NCBI RefSeq assembly: GCF_017562075.2
Contig: NC_054084.1
Location: forward strand, 27,849,308-27,913,307
Direction of reading: 5' to 3'
Source of the DNA: Anopheles merus
Lineage: Eukaryota; Arthropoda; Insecta; Diptera; Culicidae
Length of the DNA: 64,000 bases
Positions 12,601 through 24,859 of this stretch are shown here, one piece after another. Positions within the stretch are counted from its first letter, which is position 1; each line of letters starts with the position of its first letter. Below the pieces are notes generated by a model. The model searched no databases, was not told the DNA's origin, and was given only the letters and a program-made list of their open reading frames with translations. The translations under genes were made by a program, and so were the position numbers.

Positions 12601-15600
12601 AATGTGGTTGAGGATGGCGATGTGCAAAACCCCAACACTAAAAACACAGAGGATGATGGCTGCTCTAACTCGACGGTGGCACCTACAGAAACGCGCCGTT
12701 GTCTCTGCGCTAACGCTAATCACACACGCACGCAGAGCTCTGGGCAAGACAGGAGCACACGACGCGAAACCGTCCGCATCGCACGTTGTTCAAACCGAAA
12801 CAAACCCCTCGACGAGAGCAGTGTGTGGCACGCTCGCGCTTCGAAACGCTTCCCAACCCCGCCGATCACGTTCCGTACGTGTGTGTGTGTGTGTATTTTA
12901 AAACCGGTTTGTGCTCTCCCTTTGTGCTATGCCGTATGGGGTGCACCCGCACCTCCATTTTGAAGGACGTCGACAACACCGCCACCGTCCAATCGCACAC
13001 GCCGAATGGTTTACAAAGGGGCGGACCTACTCCAATCATCCTATCGACACGCCCCCTTTTCGAGCGGTAGCGCTTCGTCCTTTCCCGCTCTCTCACGGTC
13101 GCGTTGGAAAATTGTTTGCCTTTTTCGCTATCTCTCTCGTTTTTTTTCTCTCACTCGCTCTCTGTTTCGCATTAGCATCGTTGCACAAAAAGTGCAATTG
13201 TGTTGTTTGTGCTTCGCATTCGCACAAACAATGAATGCGCGCGCTTGTATGTGTATGTGTGCGCATGACCGGAACACGCCATTCAATATTCAGCGATACT
13301 AGGCGATACTGCCTCGAGGTATGTCTGTGTGTGTGTGTTTTTACTGATAGTATCACTCGTATACAAACACAATCACACCGCAGGAAGATTGTTAGTAGAG
13401 TGTTGGTGTACATGTTTCCCCTCCCTTCAGGTACACCCCTCGGTTTTGGTGCGTTTGTGCACAACACATTGCACAAATCAAGCGGGCTTCGGGGGTTGAT
13501 TTTTTGATTAAGTTATGATACAGTCGTTATACTACACAATCCAGTCCTGGCTGGAGGAGGAGATGGATCCTAGAAGGCTTTGCAAAATGTATAGAGAGTC
13601 AAAAGAATGCACGCCTTTGCTTAGGACGATGGCTAGGAAATTCAGCATCTATCAGCAAGCGGCCGTTTGTCCGAATGTGCGTGGATGGTTTTTTGTACAT
13701 TTTTTTTATTTTCCTCCAATGCTTCAATAACTTCATCCCCGTACTGCTCACTGCGGAGTCGTAGTGTATTTCCCTGCCGAACCAAACATGGTCCAAACAA
13801 ATCGATAACTTGCAAAGGGAGGCACGAATGTACTTGGAGTATGCTGTGCTGGTTGATAGGGAATCTTCGCTTGAGCTTACACGTTCGACCGTTTGTGTCT
13901 GGAGAAGAGGGTACAACCCTCGAAAATAAAAACCGGATTGCAGTTTACCCAGTGATTCCACTCTCCTGGCCGCAAGCGGTACAAGAAACAAAATGAAGTA
14001 TGAATGATTTTTGCAATGGCATTCTTTCGTGCGCTGGGGTTGGTTGCCCATGGCCCTTGTGTAGCTCCGAATTTCAAACTTTGTAGGATGTTTAAAAGCC
14101 CGGATGGGATAGAATGAATGCAATCCATTTTTTTTTATTTAGTTCATCAAATTATGAAAATCTCCTACTTCTTCGCCTCCTTCACGATGATGTGTTATTT
14201 ATCATCCCCATCAATCGACTGACAAGCACCCCGGGTCGACAATAAATTAAATGAAGTCTACCTACTGGTAGTACTCATCCCCTCCACTGGACGGCACCCC
14301 AGACTGCTGGCTCTCCCGCTGCTGCGCGATACTTAACAAGCACATTATTACACTCATTTACATAAAACAATAAAGTGACATTCACATAATGACTCTCTGC
14401 CATGGCGGCTGAGAGCTGACGCTCATGACCTGACGCTTGGGGCAGAGGGCAACGATGGCGATGGCGACTCATTCGTCATCATTTCGAATGGCTCCAACAC
14501 TTCGTCCTAGGTATGTCATCATTTCGTCAATATAACGCTCCCCTCTCCATAGCTCCCATGGCTTTTGGAGTTTAGTTTAGTTGTCCACTTGGGTTGGGGG
14601 AAATTATGATCCTGGGAGCAGCTAGAACCAACGCGTTTCTCTTCCTGCTCCCGAAACACTTTCGCGCTGGAATGAAATTAAATGCAAATTGAGCGATTGT
14701 TGGAGGAAAATCGGGGCAGAAAGAGGTTACAGTGAGGGTGCAATGGGTGACAAAGGCTCCGTTCTCGTAGGACTTTATTCGTGTGGCTGTGTGTGGGTAT
14801 GTGCAAACTGTGTCGCCATTCCGGGATATGGTGGGTAGACTGATATGAAGTATATTATCTCTAATCAGTTAATAAGGTTGGCAATTTTTCAGTGCAACTG
14901 GGTTGCTCGAAATTAATTTATTGCCTGCTATTTGTTCATTAAGTAATGGATGTGGTATATTTGACCTATTCAATTTTGTTTTATTAATTAGATGTTGTAG
15001 GTCCTTGTGTTAGAAGTCAGATGAATGAGATATACCGGAGTAGAAAAGGCCTAACATAACGAAATAAAATAATAAATTGGTACAGCATAGCCATTATTTG
15101 CACCGATTTTAGTACCAAACGAAGATGGCAAAACGAATGCCAATGTTTGCATCCATGGAACGACCCAGTTGGGCAATGGTAAAGATAAAGAACAGCAATT
15201 TAAGCATTCAAGTGAGTTAATGCAATAATCTGATCCCCTTAACATGGACATACATCTAAATATGACATATATTTAATGTTGATGTAGGGGAAAAATAACA
15301 CAAACTAGAATTGAACGACCAGGATGGTGTAATGTTGTACCAATCCATCCGTTCTACCAGTCACAATGTTACCCACAACCAGATTAGACCATTTCCTAAG
15401 TCGTCTTCCTTTTCTTGAAAGTCGATATAAGGGCACTTTTTAAAAGATGTGCAGCATACCTCAGTTTATAGTTTCACTAATTAGTTAAAAAGAACTCTAC
15501 TTTGTTGTAAAACTAAGTATTTTAAATAAAAATTCCTGGTATCGACATAAAACTGCAATAAAAGTCGACATCCATTCCTGTTTGAAGTCAAATAACGGTC

Positions 15601-15617
15601 CCATACAATTCAATTTG

Positions 15618-15661
15618 CTTTTGACACGTGTAATCGCGGCATGCGAATTGTCAAAACACGG
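15618..15661 (+). promoter_or_regulatory. Putative TMEM242 promoter elements (CACGTG and TTGACA/TGTCAA)
   Basis: About 140-180 bp before the TMEM242 start codon are TTTTGACACGTG (containing the palindromic E-box CACGTG) and, 20 bp further on, AATTGTCAAAACACG. A TTGACA-type core recurs near the promoters of the other genes in this window. A 5' UTR intron with donor ACA|GTAAGT at 15729 and acceptor TTTTCCAG ending at 15795 would place transcription start in or just after this block. Confidence 0.35.
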
Positions 15662-15797
15662 TGCATGCACATTTCGCTGTTTTGTTTACATCATTATTTC
15701 GTGTAATCGGCTCAAAAATTAAATAACAGTAAGTATGATAAATTTTTAGACGAAAGTACAAACCCTTCATCACTTAATTCTAAATTATTTTCCAGCT

Positions 15798-16463
15798 ATG
15801 GCGTCTACAGTGGCCGAACCTGGTCGGATAGTTCCCTCGGCGGAAGAACAAGCAGAAGAGCGACGGAAATTTCGATACCGAGGTAACCACGGTGGAAATA
15901 AAATCTACCAATGCACAAATCAAAGTAACCAGTGCTGTAAACTACTCTTCACCTTTTTTTTCTGAATTAACAAAATCAGCCGGTGCATTCCTAGCAGCGG
16001 TCGGTGCAACGGCAGCAGTAGCGGGATTCAGCAAAGCAATCATGTCGGCGAAAAAATCTGACCCAAAGTACTTCGACAAAGGGCTGCACGGTAGCTTAGC
16101 GCTGCACGAGGCCGGCACCAGCCTGGCGCTGCGAGCCCTCGGCTGGGGCACACTGTACGCCATCCTTGGCACCGGTACGATTTGCTTCGGAATATGGAAG
16201 CTGAGCGGTGCAAAGAATGTAAGTAAAGCGGGTGCAGGGAAAACCCCCTGTTGGTCCGGTAGTGTAATTCGATTTATGTTTTCTTCTAGATGGAAGAGTT
16301 CCGGCAAGCGGTTGGCAGTGCTTTCCCTCGCGTCCCACGGAACGATCCACCGACCAGTCGGACCGAGTTCGAAGGATTGACCGATCTCATGCAGTACCTG
16401 TCAACGTGGGGCAAGGAGGAGAAAGCCGTTACTTCCCTAGCGACCACACAGCCTAGTCAGTAA
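15798..16463 (+). CDS. TMEM242: TMEM242 family mitochondrial inner-membrane protein
   Basis: There are three coding exons: 15798-15882, 15980-16218 and 16290-16463. They total 498 bp, 165 residues, and all junctions are GT/AG and in frame. The start ATG lies two bases after a plausible 5' UTR acceptor. Two hydrophobic segments (about residues 29-50 and 77-101) flank a KKSDPKYF linker; the second carries the family signature SLALRALGWGTLYA. The exon 3 start, MEEFRQAVGSAFPRVP, matches the family's post-membrane motif (human MNDFRSKMQSIFPTIP, from memory). In mammals TMEM242 is a mitochondrial inner-membrane protein needed for ATP synthase c-ring assembly and it contributes to complex I assembly. 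The fly protein is expected to do the same, which is an inference. The length is slightly above the human 141 residues, mainly in the tail. It ends 382 bp from the stop codon of convergent IKK-beta. Confidence 0.9.
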
Positions 16464-16845
16464 GCCGGTCTTAGCAGGCAAGCAAGCGGGAAATCAGCGG
16501 CACACTGTTAATTTGAAGCCAACAATGTAAATATAGACGCTTCTGGTAGTCAAATAATAATGAGAATATATTTATTTTGTGCGATATGATGATCCATGAA
16601 ATAGTCAGTAAACAAAATCATTTCCTGGTAACAATCCGTAACAACAGTTCGCTTCCTATGGCCGGCAGCATATGGCCACATGTTTCTAGCACCAATTTTT
16701 TCGCTTCCTCCCTCAGGCACACATCCCAATGGGAAATAGGGAGGAAAGAATTCACAATTTTCTCTCAAAAACTCCCCAAAAATCAACACTTTATAACAAT
16801 AATAATCTTCTTTAGTTCCGCGTTTTTTTTTTTTTGGTCGCACGC
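16464..16845. other. Convergent intergenic spacer (overlapping 3' UTR territory of TMEM242 and IKK-beta)
   Basis: 382 bp separate the two stop codons. The sequence is AT-rich; the open frames on both strands are not credible. An AATAAA for the minus-strand gene is at 16571-16576. For TMEM242 the best plus-strand candidates are AATAAT near 16553-16558 or an AATAAA at 16902-16907 that already lies inside the IKK-beta gene, so the two 3' ends may overlap. Confidence 0.6.
16571..16576 (-). terminator. Poly(A) signal AATAAA for the IKK-beta gene
   Basis: TTTATT on the plus strand reads AATAAA on the minus strand, 270 bp after the IKK-beta stop codon. It is the first canonical hexamer I see downstream, and would give a 3' UTR of about 290 nt. 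Confidence 0.5.
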
Positions 16846-19660
16846 TCACTTCAAAATCAAAAGACTGTCCGATAACAGATCGTTTGTCCTGCGAATGGGA
16901 AAATAAATCAGAATTTTGTGCTATTAAAGTGGAAAACAACACGAAACAACTTACGTCATAATTAACGTTTCGTTGGCGGCTATTAGCTCATCCACGTTCG
17001 GACCACCCTCTTCACGATGGTGGCCCTCAATACTTCCGTTCGTAACGGTAGACGGAAGTGGCGTCATTGGGCCACCGAGCAGAAACTTTGGCGTGCCATT
17101 GCTGCTGGTGATGCTGCAGCTACCGATGCTACGATTCTTGGCGGACGCAAACACGGGCACCATATCGTCAATATCGGCAATGCAGGGACCGTGTGGTGTT
17201 CCCCCGCCGTTCGACAGTGTTCCGTTTGTGGTCACGGCCTGACCATTCCCATCAACGCTCGACAGCATCTTCCACACCTCGTCCTGATGCTCCAGCGTCA
17301 GACGGGCCAGTTCGCGCTTGTACTTCTCCGTCAGCTCGACCACCTTTTCCAGCACCTTCTCAATCTCCTGCATCTCATGTCGCACATCGAGCAGTTGTCT
17401 GTTCCAAGGGAAGGGAATAATATTGTATCTTTGTCTAAAAAAAAAACAAAGACCTTCCATTGCTTCTTACAAGACTTACCGTTGCAGTTCGAGAAAGCCG
17501 GCATCGCGCAACAGCACATCGCGCCGCTTGAGACACTCGTACACCGCCTGCGACATGTCCATGTGAGATTTTTCGTTGGTAATTTTCTCCAATATCCGTG
17601 CCCGCGTCTGCTCGTACCGGCCCTCGACGGTTTTCAGCCCGAAGTAGTCCTGCTGCTCGTACTGCTGCAGCAGCGCGTGGCGCAACGCGTCCCGACTGCG
17701 CTTCAGCACCGACTCGTACCGCTTGCTGATCTTGTCCGCCATTTCCGCCAGCTTGCGCACGTTCGTCTCCACGCGGGAGCACTTTTCCTCCCACTGATGG
17801 GAGGCGGTTTCGAACGAAGCGGACGGTATACGCTGGAAAATGATAAAAATAGAAGAAAATTAATCAATTGAGCTTGTTTCAGTGGTCTTATACGCACCTT
17901 CCCAGCATTCAGTGCGTCCCGGGTATGGGAAACGGTAAGCTTGTGGTACTCCACACCCCCCACAATGCCGTACACCACTTTGTTCATGCGGCCAATCTCC
18001 TCCTTCCGCCGGGCAATGGCATCATTCAGCGTCAGCCCATAGTTCCGCACACCGTCCAGCAGCAGCACGTACAGCCGCTGCTCGTTCGCGATAAAGTAGT
18101 ACGCGTTGGCAATGAACTGCCGCAGCATGTGCGGTTTCAGCTTGACTTTGATGTTCTGAAACACATCCGTAATACTTTTCGGTATGCGCGGTTTCAGATC
18201 CCGCTGGACGATGCTTTCCCGGCTGGCCCGGTGCGCCACGTACACCATCGGTTTGCCCGACTGCAGCTCGGGCAGGTACAGATCGTACGGGCGGGTATCG
18301 GACCCGACGCGCGGTTGCTTCTGCTCCAGCGGAAGTATAAACTCGATCTCGTCCACCGGTATGCCCGTGAGCTGGTACACGTGCTCACGTACCGCTGCCA
18401 TGCTTGTGTCCGGCGTCACCTCCAGATCGATCCAACGGCAATCGTGCAAGCTGAACAGCACCAAAATACGCTTCTCCAGTATTTGATCAAGCAGGGAGAA
18501 TATCTTCAACACCGTCGAACCACCCGGTCTGCTGTCCTCGGCAAACGTTACACTCTTTGGCGGTGTGCCATCGCCCACCGTTGCACTGTACGGGACGTAG
18601 CCGCGCTGCTTCGGATTCCACTCCAGCGCCAACATCAGCCAACGTTCCAGCTGCTTGCGCAAGCAGGTGGAAATGTGGTTTTCCGCAAATATCTCCGTAT
18701 GGTAGGTGTAGTTTTCCCGATTGTCCTCCGTGATCGCAATGTCGGCCGATTTCTTCTGCTGCACGTGCATCATCCAGCGCGTGATCGGTGCGTGCGGTAT
18801 GAAGGGCCGCACGCCCGTCACTATCTCGAACCCGATCACGCCCATCGACCAGTAGTCGACAGAGCAGTTGTACCGATCACAGTAGATGAGATCCGGCGCA
18901 ATGTACTCCACCGTGCCGACCAGGCTTGCGTTGAGACTCTGCTTGTCCAGTGCTTTGGCGTAGCCGAGATCTGTTAGCTAGACAATATAGAGATACAAAA
19001 ACACCATTATTTTCCGCAAGCCTTAAAATTGCCACATTCCGAACACACACACCTTATAGATAAACCGATCCCCGTGCTGCTTCAGCACCAAATTTTCCGG
19101 CTTTATATCCCGGTGCGTTATTTTTAGACTGTGCAGGTACGCAATGGCACTACGCAGCGAGCGCAACACGTCCCGCACGTCCTGCTCGCGCAAGCCGGAA
19201 CAGTTTTCCACCCGATTAAGTACGCGCCGCAGATCACCACCCTCACAGTACTCCATGCACAGCACCGGAAGCCCATTAGCGGAGCTGCGCAGCAGCTCCT
19301 CGATGAACGCCCGCGGCTGCACGTCCACCGTGCGCACGATGTGATCGTTCTGAACCGTTTCCGTCATCAGCTTTACCTCGTTGCGCCAGCGCTCGCAGTG
19401 CTTATCGGTTATTTCGCTCCTGTCCTGCAGAATGTGAAACTTCTTTATCGCTGCGAGAGAGAAAAACATAAGACAAAGAGGAAACAAAGTTCAGCGTTAA
19501 TTAGTGCTTGCAAGGAAAGGGTAGTCTGTGATGACTTACCCACGGCCTGCTGCGTCTGTTTGTTCCTCCAGAGTGTGACCACACCGAACCCGCCATTGCC
19601 GAGCCGCTTCTCCCGGCACCACTCCCCGATCTGCGGTGGATCTTCGAAGGGTTTTATCAT
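16846..19660 (-). CDS. ird5: IkappaB kinase beta homologue (IMD/NF-kappaB pathway kinase)
   Basis: Six exons read on the minus strand: 19660-19540, 19450-19053, 18977-17898, 17832-17480, 17398-16955 and 16888-16846. They total 2439 bp, 812 residues, all with in-frame GT/AG junctions. Residues 11-300 form a kinase domain: glycine loop GNGGFG (21-26), VAIK lysine K43 (codon split by intron 1), HRD at 153-155, and the IKK-type DLG (176-178) in place of DFG. The activation loop QSLNASLVGT carries serines 187 and 191, equivalent to human IKK-beta S177/S181. A ubiquitin-like domain follows (about 344-420), then a long helical scaffold/dimerisation region (about 430-690) and a low-complexity Gly/Thr/Ser tail. 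Known role: with the NEMO homologue (Kenny) it phosphorylates NF-kappaB/Relish after IMD activation. No LDWSWL-type NEMO-binding motif is visible. The gene could be called IKK2 in mosquitoes. The last 43 bp exon is inferred; without that splice the frame stops at once. Confidence 0.93.
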
Positions 19661-21482
19661 TTTACTGGCAAATTATCCAGCCGACAGGTAGCACCAGACA
19701 CCCGGACGTTCCCGGCTGAAACATACACGCACACTGCTCGCTGTGTTCTAATTTGCCGGAGGAATGCAGCCGCATTAGCTATATTTAACCTATTCACCGT
19801 ACATCCCCCTTTTTACTGTCTACGGGTCAGACGAGCGATCTTGCGTTCGCGTTGCTGCGGCACACGAGTTTGCAGTGATTGTGAGCGGAAATGGTACACA
19901 CTACCCTCAAGCAAAGCTTTTTATTGCGTTCTATAAATAAAGCGAATGGTATTTTCCCCCCTGTTTTCCGTACGTACAAAAAATGTCAACAAAACAACGA
20001 TAGCGTCTTTGACAGCTGGTGCTGATCTTGTGAGGTGGTTAGACGAAACAGCATGTTGACAGTTGGAAAAGGGCAAGTGCAATAATGGCGTTTTTAATTG
20101 AAATTTCTACTGTAATGCGCTAATTTTAACATTATATGAGCTCTTTCATTATTTATCTTCTTGGTTCATATAATTTGGCACGCTTTTGATAAAAAATGAC
20201 ATCTTTTTCGGCAGCTCTTTTTGACGGACAAAATGCCATGTTTATAGTGCATTGTTGACAGCTTGACGTCTAAATGCTGCCCAATCCACCTAGCGGTATC
20301 ATTCGATTTGTATTTATTAGTTTATTTGTTAAAAAAATATATTAAAATTAATTGCATGCATTCAAACTAAGTGAATTTTACAGTTTCTTATCATTACCAT
20401 AATACAAAATATGATTTTTCTAACTCCTCTACAGAATTAGCACTTTATTTTCAAACTAACGGGAAGGAATGCCAAATTTTCAAACAAATTACGACACTTT
20501 TCCTCTCCCGGCAAAACAGTGATGGAATGTGTCGACCCCCTGTGTGCTGTGTGTGTATGATGGCATCCGCGAGCGAAAGGGAAGCGCAACACAAGAACAC
20601 CAAGCATCGCCGAGTGAAGAAAGAATCCGTACGCTGGCCCGGAAAGTGCCACAGCGGAACGCCTGGGCCCGTTGCTAGCACCACAGATTTGGCCACCGCT
20701 GTCGGGAATACAGTGTTCGTAGTGAAAAGGTGGTGCAAACGTTCCTCCCGCCGTGGTTTTTGCGAAAAGCAAGTGCTAGTGCGGACTGTTGTGTGGATGA
20801 AGTGAATAATCTGTACACTCACGGGCAACATCATTTCCTTTGCATCAAACGATAGAGTGTAGCCCCAGCAGCAGGGCAAGAAGCAAAAGATGTAGAAAAA
20901 AAGCAACAGCAGCAACAACAACACACGGGCAATAGTTGTTGTGTCGATTCGTCACACTTGTCCCCGAAGGCAGGGTAAAAGATTCGTGTATTTAAGAGCT
21001 TTCGGTGAAACACGGTGTGCGTTTTGTTGGGTAGGAAGGGTAGGGGTGTATGTTCATTAGCATCAAGCACCCGTTTTATTGGGAGAATTTAATGCTGAGC
21101 GGGTGTTGTGGTGTGCATTTGGCAGTGGTGGTGTGGTGGTGATGATGCTGGAAGCTGTGGTGTGCTGTGGTGTGCTTTGATATGCCAGTTTGGTGACTAA
21201 TCGAATGTTCGATTAGCAGGAGGTGGGGCCGATAAACCGAAGAGAGTGAAGCAGGCAACAACAACAACAAAAACGCTCAAATCCCCTCCGCTCGTGGCAT
21301 ACTTTGGTCGCGTCGCAATATTACACACCAGAATCATCGGAATCGAGGCATCATAAGATAAGATTTCATTGCCCCTCCCCTCCAAAGCGGTGGGATAACA
21401 TTACTCCAACATCCTTCTCCCGTCTCTGTTCGTCTTCAATCATCCTCGGAAGCTCGCAGACAGAGGCCGCCGTCGTGACACG
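19661..21482. promoter_or_regulatory. Bidirectional upstream region between IKK-beta (-) and cnk (+)
   Basis: 1.8 kb separate the two start codons. A cluster of TTGACA-type sites lies in the middle: TTTGACAGCTG at 20008-20018, GTTGACAG near 20055 and GTTGACAGCTTGACG near 20254. The IKK-beta 5' UTR runs up from 19661 and the cnk 5' UTR presumably covers much of 20.5-21.48 kb, which is GC-richer and GT-rich. The open frames at 20371-20805 and on the opposite strand have no recognisable domain. Transcription starts are not determined. Confidence 0.4.
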
Positions 21483-24400
21483 ATGGCTTACATAAACGTC
21501 GCCGAATGGAGCACCGACATGGTGACGGACTGGTTGAAAGGTAAGCCAAGCGAAAATGAAAAAAAGGTAGAACGGGAAAAAACCGTCGAGATTAGCAGTT
21601 GGCAAAAAAGAAACATGCAAAGGTGCCACTGACACCCTCTCCCTTCCTGGCTGGCTGGTGGTGGTCGCGTTCGATCATCAGGTTGGCTGTGCTTCTGGAA
21701 CAACAGGAACAGGAGGGGGAAGGGGCACGATCGGAAGTAACGCAACCTGAGCGTTTGCATACTTTTGCACGCGAAGGCACAACACATTCCTTCCTCATAC
21801 CACCGTCTGCCCTGTGTCATCAGTTTTCAGCTCGCAAAATAATAAGGTCAGCAGCAGGGGTTCTGCCCTCCGCGATTAAGGTGGGTGCAGTTTTGCGCTT
21901 GAAATGCCATCATCCTTCGACCATTGGCCACACGCGGGATGATAAGGGAATTGGCACCGGTGGTTGCTTCATCCCGCGCACACGAAATCCTCCAGTGACC
22001 TTTCAGCTCTACAGGGTGTGTCCCCGAGAGCAGTAGCAACAGCAGCAGCAGCAGCAGCAGCACCAAGGAACCAGGACGGAACGGAAGCAGCGCTCTAATT
22101 AGTGGAGCAACAACTGTCAACAGACCGCACTAACGTGAACGCATCGTCTCAATTAATGATTTATGCAACTTTCAAATGCTCTAAAACAGTCCACCATCTT
22201 CCACCATCCACCCTAGGACGTTTAATTGCAATTATAATACATGATGATGATTTTAATGGGTCATTTCTGTTTTTTTTTTGTCTCTTCCTTCAAAAACCAC
22301 ACACACACACACATGTAGGCCTGCACGACTCGATGTACCATTACGTGAAATCGTTCACCAACAATGGGGTCGGCGGAAAGCAGCTGCTGAATATACGGCC
22401 GTACGAGCTCGAGCAGCTCGGCATGCACGTGATCGGCCACCAGGAAATCGTGCTGGAAGCGGTGGAGAATCTTAAAAACTTTGTAAGTGTACCGGCCTGT
22501 GCCAACCAGCCAACTAGCTATGGGACATGTTTTACAGGCATTGATAAGAGCAGGGAGTTCAATTTATGCTTCCTTTTATGGTGATAAATGGTCTGCTAAA
22601 TTAAAGCTCAAACTCTTCTTACACAATTAGTGATTTGTGTGTTTGAACCACATGTCTGGTATTTGTTTACTTTTAACGCATTTTCTTTGCATTTGCACCC
22701 GTTTTGTTTTGCTTTCCGTAATTGATATTAGCACAGCTTTCCACTCCCTACGTTTTATTATGATTGTTCTACCTGTGCCAACCGATAAATTATGAGCCGG
22801 AAAATAAAACACAAAAGTGTTGGTGCTGCCAGTAGCAGTTCCCCTTGTACGCTTGTAGCGCCATGTTCCGATCCGAAAAGTTTTTACAAAAATACGCCGC
22901 TTTTTTCAAAAGAAAACATCGCATTTTCATGTTTGCCACAGTTGTAACGCAACATCCTGTGTAAGGGTTGTTTTTGTACAAGTTGTTTTTAAAAACAACT
23001 TAAATTTATTACCTGAAGCCATCGGCTCGTTTCGAAGTGTTAAATTACACCGGTTTTAATTACTTTTTACCCTGGCGATAGTAAACAATGCCGGTAATTG
23101 TTTAATTGTGAAACGTTTTTTAAACTGGCATGTTTAAAGTAATTCGCTTGCTTTTAAGTTCCTTTAAACACATAGGGTATGGAAAATAGAAATGAAAAAA
23201 AATCCTTTTAAACAATTCTAAAGATTGATGTTCCGGTGTTCTACTTGGCCAGGTGTACCGTCTTGTTGGGGTTGACTTTATCATGCAAACCACCGTCCAA
23301 CAAAAATTCAATTAGTACACAATTAAACCGTTATTAACTACCCCTTAACTACGGACTCTCCAAAACCAATGACCCTTAGACTCGGACATCACTTAATCTC
23401 ACACACCAACCTTCACTTCCATAGGGCACCAACGCCACACACGGTCCCGCGAAAACCTTGGCTCTCGTCTTTCCCCTCGTTGGGAAAGCACACATACACA
23501 CAGCCAACCATTTCGCGCCCCTCCGCTTTGCGCACATTTGTTGTGCCACTTCAAACGGCCGCGCACGCTGCATTGTTGGGCACGCTGTTTGCGCTTGCAT
23601 CCGCTGCATCGTGTTGCATCATGTTTTATCTTGTTGAGTCTCTTTTGCTGAGCCACTTGCCACTTGGAGTGGTACGAGCAGCCATTCTTTCTTTTTCCCT
23701 TTTTTTTTGTTGCTTCCAGCATTAGTCAGCAACAAGTTTTGCCATGCTGTGCGTATGTGTGCGTCTGCCTGACGATGGAACCGAGGGGACCTTTTTCCCC
23801 TCAAGGGCTGACAAAACATGTGCTGCACCGGCACCGAACCTTAGAACCGACCGCACACACGGTGGCCGCTGTACGCTTGTTCATTCTCGCTGTGCGGCCC
23901 CGTTTCATTGCGCAACGCGTTTTGGAGCAGATAAAAACCGCAGAGAAACATTCTTATGTACACAGCAACGGCAGCGAAGGCAGCAAGAAACGCCATGCCT
24001 CTTGTCCCTTCTTCCGCGTTCGTGCTCGTCGTGCCGTTTGGTGTGTGTTTGTGTAATGTGTGCCTTGTTTGCGTTCGAACCGTGTGTCTTGCGCCATGCG
24101 ATTTAGGCAACCGGATTGCTTATCGGGATTGCCCGGAAGTGGAGCTCACTTGTCCCCGATGACATGGCAAACAAATAAATCGCTGATCGGATCATTACTG
24201 GTGCTCCCACAGTGCTGCCCCCCTTACAATTCTGGTGACAAATCACGCAAAGAGAGTAAACAAACAAACTATGTACTTCTAATGCGTTCTTTCCTATCTT
24301 TCTCTCTCTCTCCACACGCAGAACTACAACCTGGATAAGGAGAACCTACAGTTCCTGGCGCTACACGTTGCAACGGCGGCCCATTCGCTGGGGAAGCAGC

Positions 24401-24825
24401 TGGAATTTTCCGACCAGGAAAAGCTGGAGACAGCGGTACTGAAAGATATTACGCGCACGATCACGCACCTGAAAGCGCTAATCGAATGGCTCGATCGGGC
24501 ACCGTTTAGAGGTAATTATTTGCAGACGGAGCAACCAGCATCTCGGACCATTTCCCGCTGGGTGATCGCGAAATGTTTACATTGGCTAACACTACTTTTT
24601 TTGTTTGTTTGTTTGTTTGCGCACCCGACAGGTCAGAAGAAATTCGACGAATTACGTAAACAGTGCATGCGGTTCGGGCTGGAGGTGGCTACCGTAGCGA
24701 TGCGTGATCGGTTCTCCCTAATGCCAGTGCAAGCGGTAAGCCGGCGGACAAGGGGGAAACATCATCATCAGAGCGCAATCGATACAATGCGCATTGCACA
24801 ACACGCTAATTGGATGTAAACGTCA

Positions 24826-24859
<34 letters not shown>

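Noticed and set aside
17868..18977. 369-codon plus-strand open frame
   Set aside because: It is the antisense shadow of IKK-beta exon 3, whose minus-strand reading has unmistakable kinase and ubiquitin-like sequence.
22012..22031. TACAGGGTGTGTCCCCGAGAG in cnk intron 1 as a third MITE end
   Set aside because: It resembles the CAGGTGTCCCCCGAG terminus, but no matching inverted end or internal sequence is found nearby.
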